Notes: generated by a model not told the origin, from the letters alone. A stretch of 64,000 nucleotides of DNA from Pandoraea vervacti (GCF_000934605.2 NZ_CP010897.2:1426001-1490000); one strand, 5' to 3'; numbered from the stretch's first letter, positions 28,008 to 36,744 are shown. Program-made: numbers and translations.

Positions 28008-29180
28008 ATGCGAGGACTGATCTGGTTGACGCTCCTGTTCGCGGTGGCGGCCGGCTTCGCCGTGCTGGCCACGTTCAATCACGGGCAGGTGGTGATGCTG
28101 GTGCCGCCGTACCGGGTGGACGTGTCGCTGAACCTCTTCGTGCTGGCGCTGCTGGCCTTGTTCGTTGCGCTGTACGTGATCATTCGCGTGTTGCGCAACA
28201 TCTACAAGATGCCGGAGCGCGTGGCGGCCTATCGCAACCGCCAGCGCAGCCGGCGCGCGAATATCGCGTTGCGCGACGCCGTGGCGAACCTTTTCGCGGG
28301 GCGCTACACCCGCGCCGAAAAGGCCGCACGCGAAGCTGCCGAGCAAGACGACAATCGTGGCGTGGCGGCGATCATCGGCGCGCGTGCGGCACATCGCATG
28401 CGCGAGTTCGCGCGTCGAGATGCCTGGCTCGCCGAGGCGCAAGGGGCCAATCTGGAAGAGGCGCGTCTGTTGCAGACGGCGGAGTTGCGTGTCGACACGC
28501 GCGATGCGGAAGGGGCGCTCGAGGCGCTGACGGAGATGCGGGCACAGGGCGCGCGCCGCATGCAGGCGCAGCTTGTCGCGTTGCGTGCGCACCAGCATCT
28601 CAAGCATTGGCCGGAGGTGCTCAATCTGCTCAAGATGCTCGAAAAGCGCGAGGCGCTGCATCCCGCGCTGGCCGCGAAGCTCAAGCAGACCGCCAGCGAA
28701 GGCATTCTGCGCGACCATCGTCACGACGCCGATGCGTTGCTCAAGTGCTGGCACGAACTGCCGACCGACGCACGGACCTCGGCGCGCATTGCCGATGTCG
28801 CCGCCGAATTGCTGATCTCGCTCGACCGTCCGCGCGAAGCTCGGGATATCGTCGAAGCCGCGCTCGCCGAGCACTGGGATGCGCGCTTGCTGCGCCGGTA
28901 TGCCGATTGCGCCGGCGGCGACGCTCTGCCGCTCATCCAGAAAGCCGAAGCGTGGCAACAGCGTCACCCGAACGATCCCGACCTGCTCTACGCGCTGGGC
29001 AAGCTGTGTCAGCATCAGCGTTTGTGGGGCAAGGCGCAGACCTTCCTGGAAGGCGCGCTGCGTCACACCGACGACCGTCACCTGCAACAACGCCTGCACC
29101 TGGCGCTGGCCCAGTTGTTTGAAGGCCTCGGGCAGATGGAGCAGGCCAATCGCCACTATCGGGCCTGTGCCACGGCATAA
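28008..29180 (+). CDS. hemY: Haem biosynthesis-associated TPR protein HemY
   Basis: A 390-residue protein of the proteobacterial HemY type (not the oxidase of the same name). Two membrane helices in the first 65 residues (LIWLTLLFAVAAGFAVLA and LFVLALLALFVALYVII) are followed by helical TPR-like repeats, for example ALRDAVANLFAGRYTRAEKAAREAA and LLYALGKLCQHQRLWGKAQ. Its job in haem synthesis is not settled. Last gene of the hem operon, and a terminator follows. Confidence 0.93.
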   Translation: MRGLIWLTLLFAVAAGFAVLATFNHGQVVMLVPPYRVDVSLNLFVLALLALFVALYVIIRVLRNIYKMPERVAAYRNRQRSRRANIALRDAVANLFAGRYTRAEKAAREAAEQDDNRGVAAIIGARAAHRMREFARRDAWLAEAQGANLEEARLLQTAELRVDTRDAEGALEALTEMRAQGARRMQAQLVALRAHQHLKHWPEVLNLLKMLEKREALHPALAAKLKQTASEGILRDHRHDADALLKCWHELPTDARTSARIADVAAELLISLDRPREARDIVEAALAEHWDARLLRRYADCAGGDALPLIQKAEAWQQRHPNDPDLLYALGKLCQHQRLWGKAQTFLEGALRHTDDRHLQQRLHLALAQLFEGLGQMEQANRHYRACATA

Positions 29181-29205
29181 GCACGCAAGCGCTCACGCAC
29201 TCCCA

Positions 29206-29236
29206 CGACACCCGCGTCAAGCGGGTGTCGTCGTTT
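29206..29236 (+). terminator. Rho-independent terminator of the hem operon
   Basis: A 10-bp stem CGACACCCGC/GCGGGTGTCG with a 5-base loop, followed by TCGTTT. The T tract is short, so it may work together with Rho. Confidence 0.7.
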
Positions 29237-29252
29237 ACGTCCCCGTATCCCG

Positions 29253-30806
29253 TTAGTCCATCATCGTCGCCTTGTACTCGTCGCAGACCTCGGCGAGCGT
29301 GTCTTCCAGGGTGCGGGCCAGATCGTCGAAGCCGAGGCGTCGGCATGTCGAGCGCAGGTCATCGAGCATTTGCGCGCACTCGTCCGGGCCGAACACGAGG
29401 TGGTCGAAATCGCCGCGCATCATCACGATGTCCACGAGGTGTCCGACCAACGCGCGCGCGTCGTGCGCCGGCATCCGGTCGACGCAACCGGAGAGGCTCT
29501 CCACGATGTCCTTCATGTCGGCGCCGTACAGTCGGCGCCCTGCATGTGTCATCGCGCGCGCCATTCGCGCCATGTCGCGCGACGGCACCGTGCCGAGCAA
29601 CGCCGACGTCAGCTCGCGCCAGCCCTCATGCGCCGCGGATTCGCATGACGCGTCGATGAGCGCCGTCGCCGCTGGCACTTGTTCATCCGTCGCCAGCAGA
29701 CCGATAAAACGGGCAAGCGATGCGAGACGTTCCGTGCTCGTGCAGATTCTCAAGCGGCGCAGGCTTGCGAGCAGTTCGTGCCAGGCCGTGGCGCGCCGGT
29801 CGGCCGGCATATCGGCAATGGCGTGGAGCCGATGCCCGATCAGATGCTCGATGCTGCTTTTCGTCGAGGCACGGGCCAACGCCTGCGCAACGTCGCCCGA
29901 CGCCCTGTCGCACGTCAGCAGCATCGAACGGGCGACGCTCTGCGTGCGCGATTCGAATCGCAACATCAGGGCGATGACGCGCTCGAAGGCTGTGACCCAG
30001 TGTGTCATCGATGGCTCGGCTTCCAGGCGCCGGAGCAACCCTTCGAGCAGACGATGCGCATCGGCATAGGGACCTTTATCGAGAAGGACATCGAGCGCAC
30101 GCGATTCGAGTCTGGCGATCCAGCCCGGTGCTCGGGTCGCAGGATCGCAGAGCGTGAGCAACGCGCTGCGCAGCACGTCGTCGGGAACGGACGGGGCGCT
30201 GGGGGCAGCCACCTCCGATGTCGATGGGGTCGGTTCGCGCGCCGGCACGGCATGCAGGGCCGACGCACGCTTCCGGCGCGCTACGTCGGGGGCCTCCCCG
30301 CCGAATGCCAGCGAGAAGCCGCGCTTGCCAGACGCTTGCGAGCCTTGCGAACATGCGCCAGCACCAGCGGGCGACAACAACGTGAAAGCGCCTGAAAAGT
30401 CGAAGTGCAGGGCTGATGTCGCGACGACCGACGACGGCAATGTCGGGGGCGCGTCGTCAGCGGAGGCCGGATCCGCTTCAGGGATCAGGACGGGCGGACT
30501 GAGCGGGGCTTGCGACGTCTGCCAGAAGTCATTGACGAACGCCACGCGCGGCCCGAAATCCTCGGTGCTCGAATGTGTCGTGGCAGTCGAGGAAGTTGCC
30601 GTCGCGGCGGTGGCTGCCGTCGTTGATGGGCTAGAGGGCCCGGCGCTCGCGGCGGGCGTGCTGGCCGGTGAAGTCGTTTGCGTGTGACGCGAGGAGGGGA
30701 ACAATGCGGACTCCGGTAGCGAAAAGGTCAAAGGAGTCCGCACTTTGCCGCGATCGATGGTAGGGAACTTCGCCTCATGTGTCCGGGCTTTGCAGACCGG
30801 GCGCAT
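29253..30806 (-). CDS. Unrecognised protein, disordered N-terminus and helical C-terminal region
   Basis: I do not recognise a family. The 517 residues fall into two parts. Residues 1 to about 215 are low-complexity, rich in Ser, Thr, Pro and Ala, with no hydrophobic signal peptide. Residues 215-517 are predicted helical with repeated Leu-rich segments. One segment, IEHLIGHRLHAIADMP followed by ADRRATAW, closely resembles a segment of the gene upstream on the same strand (VIRHRLLGLVDLP followed by DQARHDAW), so the two are probably paralogues. This layout (disordered leader, helical repeats) recalls secreted effectors, but that is inference. The start is uncertain: a GTG at 30743 and an inverted repeat at 30706-30741 lie near it, and no RBS is clear. 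Confidence 0.6.
   Translation of the reverse strand: MRPVCKARTHEAKFPTIDRGKVRTPLTFSLPESALFPSSRHTQTTSPASTPAASAGPSSPSTTAATAATATSSTATTHSSTEDFGPRVAFVNDFWQTSQAPLSPPVLIPEADPASADDAPPTLPSSVVATSALHFDFSGAFTLLSPAGAGACSQGSQASGKRGFSLAFGGEAPDVARRKRASALHAVPAREPTPSTSEVAAPSAPSVPDDVLRSALLTLCDPATRAPGWIARLESRALDVLLDKGPYADAHRLLEGLLRRLEAEPSMTHWVTAFERVIALMLRFESRTQSVARSMLLTCDRASGDVAQALARASTKSSIEHLIGHRLHAIADMPADRRATAWHELLASLRRLRICTSTERLASLARFIGLLATDEQVPAATALIDASCESAAHEGWRELTSALLGTVPSRDMARMARAMTHAGRRLYGADMKDIVESLSGCVDRMPAHDARALVGHLVDIVMMRGDFDHLVFGPDECAQMLDDLRSTCRRLGFDDLARTLEDTLAEVCDEYKATMMD
30706..30741. repeat. Inverted repeat near the start of the unrecognised gene
   Basis: 9-bp perfect arms GCGGACTCC/GGAGTCCGC separated by 18 bases. 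It falls within the first 35 codons of the gene as annotated. If the true start lies further in, it would be a regulatory hairpin or operator. Confidence 0.6.
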
Positions 30807-30893
30807 CAGATCGCGGCATCACATCATTGCCTCACGTCGCAGCACCGCATTGCCACGTCATATCCCCACTTCACCTCGCGTTCCTGCCACGGC

Positions 30894-32141
30894 CTACCCC
30901 TCGATCGACAAGGGCGGGCTGCTCTCGAGGCTGAGCATATCGTCCAACAACAGGCCATATGCCGGGTTGAACTGTTCCCTCAGCGACTGGAATGCCGTGC
31001 GCACCGGTGCGTGCATATCGTCGCTGGCGTCGCGAGAACGCGTGAAGAGTGCCGCCGTGACGAATCCTCGAAGGTTGAGGTCGTCCAGTGCGCTCAACAC
31101 GTTTTGCAAATACGCATCTGCGGGTTGCGACGCGCCCGCCGACCTCGCCACGGTGAGCAGGTAGTCGGCGAATGCCTCGGCCGCCTTCCACTGCGCCGAC
31201 GGCGCCGCCGACGGCAAATGCACGATCGCATTCGCGTGGGGGACCAGCTCGGAAGCACCCGGCAATGCGTCAGGCTTCAGCCCGTCCTTGAGGGCGTTCA
31301 GGGCACTGTGCCACGGACCCGGCCGGTAGCGCAAATGCCGGTGAGGGAGCGTCCACAGGGTGGTCGCGGCGATGATGCGCGCCGCAGCGTCCGGTGCGAA
31401 ATGGGCGACCCCGTCGCAGATGCCCCATGCGACGAGATGTTGCTTGCCCTCGAAATAGAGGTTGGCGTGTTCACGCAGTGCCGAAGCAAAAGCGCCTGCG
31501 CTTGTGTCGTTTTTCATCCCCCGCAACACCGTACCGATCTTGTCGCCCAGGCACGCGGACTGGCCGTTGGCAAGGTGCCACTTCTGGAGACAGCCGATCG
31601 CGAATTTCGCTGCGCTTGCGCGCTGCGCGTCGGGCAGCCCGGCAAGGGCGTCGACGTATGGACCGAGCAGGTCGGGCGAGATCGCGCCGTTGCTGTCGCA
31701 GGATTGGTACGCCGAGGCAACCCATGCGTCATGGCGCGCTTGATCGGGAAGGTCGACCAATCCCAAAAGACGGTGACGAATGACGTCCGCCGGGGCGATG
31801 CCGTTCGCGTCGGGGTCGAGGGCCGCGTTAGGCACCTGCGATCTGAGGATCGCGTCGCCTCGTTCTCGCGCGCGTTGCATCTCGCCGTCGGGCGCGCGAG
31901 AGACCCTGGCGCCCAACCTGGTGATGGAAGACAAGCGGTATGCCAGATGACTCAGCACATTGCCCGACGATGTGTCTGGCGTTGCCGCACGTACGAGGTC
32001 GAGATCACCCCGCATGGTCGAGGAGATGGACGGGATGGCAGCAACGGGCGAGGGCGGGTCGGTTTGTGGCGCGGCCTGCGCGCCGTGAGGCGGGCACGCT
32101 GGCAATGCTGTGGTCGGCGACATGATTGGCTCGGCTTTCAT
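30894..32141 (-). CDS. Unrecognised protein, paralogue of its downstream neighbour
   Basis: No family recognised. The 415 residues have a Pro/Ala/Ser-rich leader (about 1-45) with no typical signal peptide, then an all-helical region. Segments VIRHRLLGLVDLPDQARHDAW and LLGPYVDALAGLPDAQRASA (each quoted as one motif, split by a few residues) share the pattern L..L..LP...R..A, suggesting repeated helical hairpins. The downstream gene has the same pattern. A good ribosome site (AAGGAG, 7 bases before ATG) fixes the start. It is the first of the two genes, which are 87 bases apart and probably co-transcribed. Confidence 0.65.
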   Translation of the reverse strand: MKAEPIMSPTTALPACPPHGAQAAPQTDPPSPVAAIPSISSTMRGDLDLVRAATPDTSSGNVLSHLAYRLSSITRLGARVSRAPDGEMQRARERGDAILRSQVPNAALDPDANGIAPADVIRHRLLGLVDLPDQARHDAWVASAYQSCDSNGAISPDLLGPYVDALAGLPDAQRASAAKFAIGCLQKWHLANGQSACLGDKIGTVLRGMKNDTSAGAFASALREHANLYFEGKQHLVAWGICDGVAHFAPDAAARIIAATTLWTLPHRHLRYRPGPWHSALNALKDGLKPDALPGASELVPHANAIVHLPSAAPSAQWKAAEAFADYLLTVARSAGASQPADAYLQNVLSALDDLNLRGFVTAALFTRSRDASDDMHAPVRTAFQSLREQFNPAYGLLLDDMLSLESSPPLSIEG

Positions 32142-32397
32142 GACGAACTCCTTGGGAGGTTGCAGGAGTTGTCACAGTGCCGTCACTGTCGGTTGCGCAG
32201 TTTGGGGAAAGTCGGCAAAACCGCGGCAAACGCACAAGGATGAGCGAATCGTAAAAATCGCGAGACGCCAGCGCGCGCATTGCCCTCACCGAATGCACCA
32301 ACGCACCGAGCGCACCGAGCGCACCGAGCGCACCGAGCGCACCGAACGCACCGAACGCATCGAACGCATCACGACAGCGCCGATCCTCCGGCAGCCA
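32142..32397. other. Spacer with minisatellite
   Basis: Region between the unrecognised gene pair and the DHA2 transporter. It contains the 9-bp tandem repeat at 32304-32366 and a small inverted repeat CAGTG/CACTG at 32175-32188. No gene is convincing, although the repeat leaves several frames open by chance. Confidence 0.5.
32304..32366. repeat. 9-bp intergenic minisatellite
   Basis: Seven adjacent 9-base units: four CACCGAGCG, two CACCGAACG and one CATCGAACG. Degenerate units extend on the left. It lies just beyond the 3' end of the DHA2 transporter gene. Confidence 0.92.
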
Positions 32398-33909
32398 TCA
32401 CTCGATGGCCGTCGCCTCGTTGCCCGAACTCTGTCGCAACGGCAGTTCGGGCAATCGTGCGAGCGCGACGATGGCCAGCGCCGCGATCAGCGCGCTCCCG
32501 CCGAAAAACGCTCCGAAGGCCACCCGAAGGTGATCCGCCATGCCCGCCGGTGCGCCGCCCGGGCGCAGGAAGTCCGTGAGTTCGTGAGGAACGCCACTCC
32601 CCTCGTCCGAGACGAGCAGGCCGACGATCAACGCGCCGAACATCGCCACGCCGATCATGCCGCCCAGTGCGCGGAAGAAGGCGTGCGCCGCGGTCGCAAT
32701 ACCGATGTCGCGAGGCGCGACGGCATTTTGCGTGGCCACCGTCATCACCGGCATGGCGGAGCCGAACCCAATGCCAACGAGCGCCAGACAGACCCCGATC
32801 ACGACGAGCGGCAGCGACGCCACCCCGATGGCGATGACCGCCAGTCCGGCAAATGCCACGGGCAGGCCGATCTGCGGCGGACGCTTGTAGTGCCCCGTTT
32901 TGCGCATGTAGTGCCCGGAACTCAGTGCCCCGACCACAATCCCCAGCAGCGGCAGAATCAGCATCAGTCCCGAACTGCTGGCGGACTCGCCGCGCTGCAA
33001 TTGCAGGTAGAGCGGGACATAGATGCCGATGCTGATGTTGACCATCATCACGAGCACGGCCATGGTCGAGGTCATCCGGAACACCGGGTTGGCGAGCAGG
33101 GCGACGGGCAGCAAGGGCTCACGCACCGTGCGCTGATGACGCAGGAACACCGCGCCGATCACAAGGGTGGCGACCACGAGTCCGCCGATCTGCGGCGACG
33201 TCCATGCATAGCGATGCCCACCCCAGGTGAGCGCGAGCAGCAGACAGACGGTGGCGACGATGAGTAGCAGCGAGCCGAGATAGTCGATGCTCGGCTTGCC
33301 CGAGCGACGCGGCAAACGCCGCAGCGCACGATCGCTCAGGTAAATGGCGAGTAGGCCGAGCGGCAGGTTGATCCAGAAGATGAGCGTCCAGTTCAGGTAC
33401 TGGGCGAATACGCCGCCGGTGACCGGCCCGGCCACGCCGGAGACGGCGAACATCCCGGAAATGTAGCCCTGGTAACGCCCCCGCTCGCGCGGCGAGACGA
33501 TGTCGGCGATCACGGTGTTGGACAGGGCGATGAGCCCGCCGCCGCCAAGCCCCTGCACGCCGCGCGCGACGATCAGCGCCAGCATGCTCGGCGCGAGCGC
33601 ACACAATACCGAGCCGACGAGGAAGACGGCCACGCTCACGGCGATGACGACGCGGCGTCCGAACAGATCGGAAAGTTTGCCGACAATGGGTGTGATCGCG
33701 GTGGAGGAGAGCAGGTAGGCGGTGACGACCCAGGAAACGGCATCGAAGCTGCCCAGGTCTCGCGCAATGGTGGGCAGTGCGGGCGCGACGATGGTCTGGT
33801 CGAGCGAGCCGAGAAACATGATGAGCAGCAGGCCGGTGAGGATCGACTTGACCTCTGCGGGGGTGAGCGAGACGCCGGCCGGCGTCGTGCGTGAGTCGTT
33901 GGCGGACAT
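32398..33909 (-). CDS. DHA2-family MFS drug efflux transporter
   Basis: A 503-residue inner-membrane proton antiporter of the 14-helix DHA2 (EmrB/QacA) type. The family motifs are present: LDQTIVAPALPTIARDLG in helix 1, the loop GKLSDLFGRR (motif A), and ARGVQGLGGGG (motif B). Its likely job is export of toxic compounds; the substrate cannot be read from sequence. The start MSANDSRTTPAG is chosen; nine more upstream codons are open but would run toward the insertion sequence. The gene starts only 26 bases from the target duplication of that element, so its native promoter has been displaced or never lay there. Confidence 0.9.
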   Translation of the reverse strand: MSANDSRTTPAGVSLTPAEVKSILTGLLLIMFLGSLDQTIVAPALPTIARDLGSFDAVSWVVTAYLLSSTAITPIVGKLSDLFGRRVVIAVSVAVFLVGSVLCALAPSMLALIVARGVQGLGGGGLIALSNTVIADIVSPRERGRYQGYISGMFAVSGVAGPVTGGVFAQYLNWTLIFWINLPLGLLAIYLSDRALRRLPRRSGKPSIDYLGSLLLIVATVCLLLALTWGGHRYAWTSPQIGGLVVATLVIGAVFLRHQRTVREPLLPVALLANPVFRMTSTMAVLVMMVNISIGIYVPLYLQLQRGESASSSGLMLILPLLGIVVGALSSGHYMRKTGHYKRPPQIGLPVAFAGLAVIAIGVASLPLVVIGVCLALVGIGFGSAMPVMTVATQNAVAPRDIGIATAAHAFFRALGGMIGVAMFGALIVGLLVSDEGSGVPHELTDFLRPGGAPAGMADHLRVAFGAFFGGSALIAALAIVALARLPELPLRQSSGNEATAIE

Positions 33910-33934
33910 GCGGATCTGCAAGACTTTAGGGGGC

Positions 33935-33942
33935 AAAAAACA
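33935..33942. repeat. Target-site duplication, left copy
   Basis: AAAAAACA directly outside the left end of the ISL3 element. An identical copy lies at 35246-35253. Confidence 0.9.
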
Positions 33943-35245
33943 GGTTCATCGTGGAAAACCGTGGAGGTTTTCAAGGCAATTGATAATCTGACGCCAATAG
34001 AGACGGTGTTCGGAGGAGCAATTGCTAGATCGAAAAGCGCTGGAAGCCCTCGGTTGCTGGACGGGATACCGAGTTGAGCGAGTGGAGTGGCCTTCGCAGG
34101 ACAGTCGGACACTGTCGTTGTATCTGAAGCCATTAAGCCGAGTGATGCTGTGCGAGCAATGCGGCAAGCGTTGCTCGCAGATCCACGAGACGACGGTGCG
34201 CCGGGTTCGGGATCTTCCCTTGTTTGAATATCGAGTGGTGCTGCATGTGCCGCGTCGTCGGCTTTGGTGCGAGCACTGTGGTGGCCCGAGGCTGGAGAAA
34301 TTGGACTGGCTCGGGCGCTACCAACGGGTCACAGCGCGCTTTGCCAAGGCCTGTGAAATTCTGCTCAAGTCGACCAATGTCCAGGCCGTTGCAGCGTTCT
34401 ACGGTTTGGATTGGCATACCGTTAAAGCGATCGACAAAGCGAGTTTGCGAGCAAGCATCGCCGAGCCGGATTGGACACAGGTTCGATATTTGGCGATGGA
34501 CGAATTCGCTCTGCACAAGGGCCACCGTTACGCCACGGTGGTGGTCGAGCCGCTCAGTCGGCAGGTGCTATGGATTGGGAATGGCCGTTCGCGTGAAACT
34601 GCCCGAGCCTTCTTTGACCAGCTTCCCGAGGGCGTTGCAGAGCATATCGAGGCTGTTGCCATCGATATGACAACGGCCTACGAGTTGGAAATCAAGGCGA
34701 ACTGCCCGCAAGCCGAAATCGTCTACGACTTGTTCCATGTCGTTGCCAAATACGGACGCGAAGTGATCGACCGGGTCCGAGTCGATCAGGCCAACCGACT
34801 CCGAGATGACCGGCCAGCACGCAAAGTCCTCAAATCAAGCCGCTGGCTGCTCTTACGCAATCAAAAGAATCTACGGCCGGAACAGTCCGTGCACCTGAGT
34901 GAGCTGCTGCAAGCCAACCAGCCTCTGTTGTGCGTCTATTTGCTACGAGACGAACTCAAGCGACTGTGGTTCTACCGAAAGCCAGCTTGGGCGCAAAAGG
35001 CATGGGAGCAGTGGATTACTCAAGCCAACGACAGCGGTATCGCTGCGCTGAAACTATTTGCGCAGCGCCTGCAAGGCTATTGGCACGGCATCCTGGCCCG
35101 CTGCCGACACCCACTTAACACCAGCGTCGTTGAAGGCATCAACAACACCATCAAGGTCATCAAGCGCCGGGCATACGGCTACCGTGACGAGGAATATTTC
35201 TTCCTCAAAATCCGCGCAGCTTTCCCCGGCAATCCACGATGAACC
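33943..35245 (+). mobile_element. Complete ISL3-family insertion sequence, 1303 bp
   Basis: Bounded by a 13-bp perfect inverted repeat: GGTTCATCGTGGA at 33943-33955 and its complement at 35233-35245. The element is flanked by an 8-bp direct repeat AAAAAACA, the duplication size expected for ISL3. It carries one intact transposase gene reading left to right. Because the ends, duplication and gene are all intact, insertion is probably recent and the element may be active. Confidence 0.93.
34022..35242 (+). CDS. ISL3 family transposase
   Basis: A 406-residue DDE transposase. An N-terminal zinc-finger region has CEQC (C44, C47) and CEHC (C83, C86). A helix-turn-helix stretch follows, then the catalytic core with D160 (AMDEFALHKG), D215 (AIDMTTAYE) and the glutamate in VVEGINNTIKVIKRRAYGYR near the C-terminus. 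It starts at TTG, five bases after GGAGGAG, a strong ribosome site. The stop is just inside the right inverted repeat. No frameshift or truncation is seen. Confidence 0.95.
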   Translation: MLDRKALEALGCWTGYRVERVEWPSQDSRTLSLYLKPLSRVMLCEQCGKRCSQIHETTVRRVRDLPLFEYRVVLHVPRRRLWCEHCGGPRLEKLDWLGRYQRVTARFAKACEILLKSTNVQAVAAFYGLDWHTVKAIDKASLRASIAEPDWTQVRYLAMDEFALHKGHRYATVVVEPLSRQVLWIGNGRSRETARAFFDQLPEGVAEHIEAVAIDMTTAYELEIKANCPQAEIVYDLFHVVAKYGREVIDRVRVDQANRLRDDRPARKVLKSSRWLLLRNQKNLRPEQSVHLSELLQANQPLLCVYLLRDELKRLWFYRKPAWAQKAWEQWITQANDSGIAALKLFAQRLQGYWHGILARCRHPLNTSVVEGINNTIKVIKRRAYGYRDEEYFFLKIRAAFPGNPR

Positions 35246-35253
35246 AAAAAACA
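35246..35253. repeat. Target-site duplication, right copy
   Basis: AAAAAACA directly outside the right end of the ISL3 element. It is also the T tract (on the minus strand) of the terminator at 35255-35275. Confidence 0.9.
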
Positions 35254-35275
35254 AGCCGTCCCGAACGGGGACGGC
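35246..35275 (-). terminator. Terminator of the minus-strand MFS gene, target of the insertion sequence
   Basis: Stem GCCGTCCC/GGGACGGC (35255-35262 and 35268-35275). On the minus strand it is followed by TTGTTTTTT. It lies 144 bases beyond the stop of the ACS-type transporter. The ISL3 element inserted in the T tract, and the duplication kept a copy next to the stem. Confidence 0.8.
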
Positions 35276-35418
35276 CTCATGCGCGCTTGACGTGCATGGC
35301 ATGCATGTTACTCCGACCCTCGCGGCGAGACCAACCGTCCCGTGGCAGTGGGGTCTCGGGCGTCGAGACAGGGTTTCGTCAGGCGATCCGGTGTCGCATC
35401 GCCCGACGATGCACGCGC

Positions 35419-36744
35419 TCAGCGATTCACGAGCCGGGCAGGCACCGCGAGCGTCAGCAAGCCGCCCAGGATCATGAAGACGGTGAGCAGGAACATCCCG
35501 CTGTTGGTGCTCTGCGTCGCGTCCTTGAGAAAGCCGATCAGGTACGGCCCGACGAAGCCCGCGAGATTGCCCAGCGAGTTGATCATGGCGATCCCGGCCG
35601 CCGCCGCCGTGCCGCCGAGAAACGCCGTGGGCAAACTCCAGAACAGGGGCAGCACGATCATGATGCCCATCGTGGCGAGCGTGAGCGCCACCATGGCGAG
35701 TTGCGTGTTGTGGCTCCACACCGTCGACAGGAACAGGCCGATCGCGCCGATGAATGCCGGAATGGCAATATGCCAGCGACGCTCCCCGCGCAGGTCCGAG
35801 CGGCGTCCCACGAGCACCATCGCGATCACGGCGAAGAAGTAGGGGATGGCCGTGAGCAGGCCGATCTGCAACGGATCGGTCACACCGGTGCTCTTGATGA
35901 TCGTCGGCAGCCAGAAACCGACCCCGTAGAGTCCGATCACGAACGAGAAGTAGATCAGGCTCATCATCCACACGCGTGCGCTGGCGAAGACCTGTCGCAG
36001 CGGCAGGTCTTCCTTTGTGAGCACATCGCTGGCGATGTTGCGCTCGAGCAGCGATTTTTCGTCTTCATTGAGCCATTTGGCGTCGCGAATCCTGTCATCG
36101 AGCACGAACAGCACCGCAATGCCGATGATCACCGACGGCACGGCTTCGAGCAGGAACATCCATTGCCAGCCGGCCAGGCCGTTCACGCCGCTCATGTCCT
36201 TCAGGATCCAGCCGGAGATCGGCCCGCCGATCAGGCCGGAGAGGGCAACCGCGGTCATGAACCACGCCGTCATGCGCCCGCGACGCGAGGCCGGATACCA
36301 ATAGGTGATGTAGAGAATGATGCCGGGGAAGAAGCCCGCCTCGGCCACACCGAGCAGGAAGCGCATGACGTAGAACATTGACGGGGTGCTCACGAACATG
36401 GTCGCGCCCGAGATGATGCCCCACGAAATCATGATGCGCGCGATCCACACGCGCGCGCCGACACGATGCAGGATCACATTGCTGGGCACCTCGAAGAGGA
36501 AGTACCCGATGAAGAAGATCCCTGCGCCGAGACCGAACACCGTCTCGGAAAATTGCAGGTCGCCGACCATCTGCAACTTGGCGAAGCCGACGTTGACGCG
36601 GTCGAGATAGGCGACCACGTAACACAGCAGCAGGAAGGGGATCAGCCGCCAGCCGACCTTGCGGTAGGTGGCTGCTTCGAAGTCGGCCGAAGGGGCGCCG
36701 GCAATGGATGTGGGGGACGACGGGGGCGTCGGAACGCTGTTCAT
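35419..36744 (-). CDS. MFS transporter, anion:cation symporter (ACS) family
   Basis: A 441-residue, 12-helix importer of the ACS family, which takes up organic anions such as sugar acids, hydroxy acids and aromatic acids with protons. Typical features are YLDRVNVGFAKLQM in helix 1, FEVPSNVIL, and RFLLGVAEAGFFPGIILYITYWYP with ASRRGRM. The substrate is unknown. It is the last gene of a minus-strand set (aldehyde dehydrogenase, SDR, transporter) and is followed by the terminator above, so it probably feeds that pathway. Confidence 0.9.
   Translation of the reverse strand: MNSVPTPPSSPTSIAGAPSADFEAATYRKVGWRLIPFLLLCYVVAYLDRVNVGFAKLQMVGDLQFSETVFGLGAGIFFIGYFLFEVPSNVILHRVGARVWIARIMISWGIISGATMFVSTPSMFYVMRFLLGVAEAGFFPGIILYITYWYPASRRGRMTAWFMTAVALSGLIGGPISGWILKDMSGVNGLAGWQWMFLLEAVPSVIIGIAVLFVLDDRIRDAKWLNEDEKSLLERNIASDVLTKEDLPLRQVFASARVWMMSLIYFSFVIGLYGVGFWLPTIIKSTGVTDPLQIGLLTAIPYFFAVIAMVLVGRRSDLRGERRWHIAIPAFIGAIGLFLSTVWSHNTQLAMVALTLATMGIMIVLPLFWSLPTAFLGGTAAAAGIAMINSLGNLAGFVGPYLIGFLKDATQSTNSGMFLLTVFMILGGLLTLAVPARLVNR

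Noticed and set aside
32304..32366. Possible CRISPR array from regular short repeats
   Set aside because: The units are 9 bases and directly adjacent with no spacers, so this is a minisatellite. No cas genes are nearby.
32110..33267. A 385-codon plus-strand frame covering the minisatellite and the DHA2 gene
   Set aside because: It is antisense to a transporter with clear MFS motifs, and it is kept open by the repeat and by GC bias.
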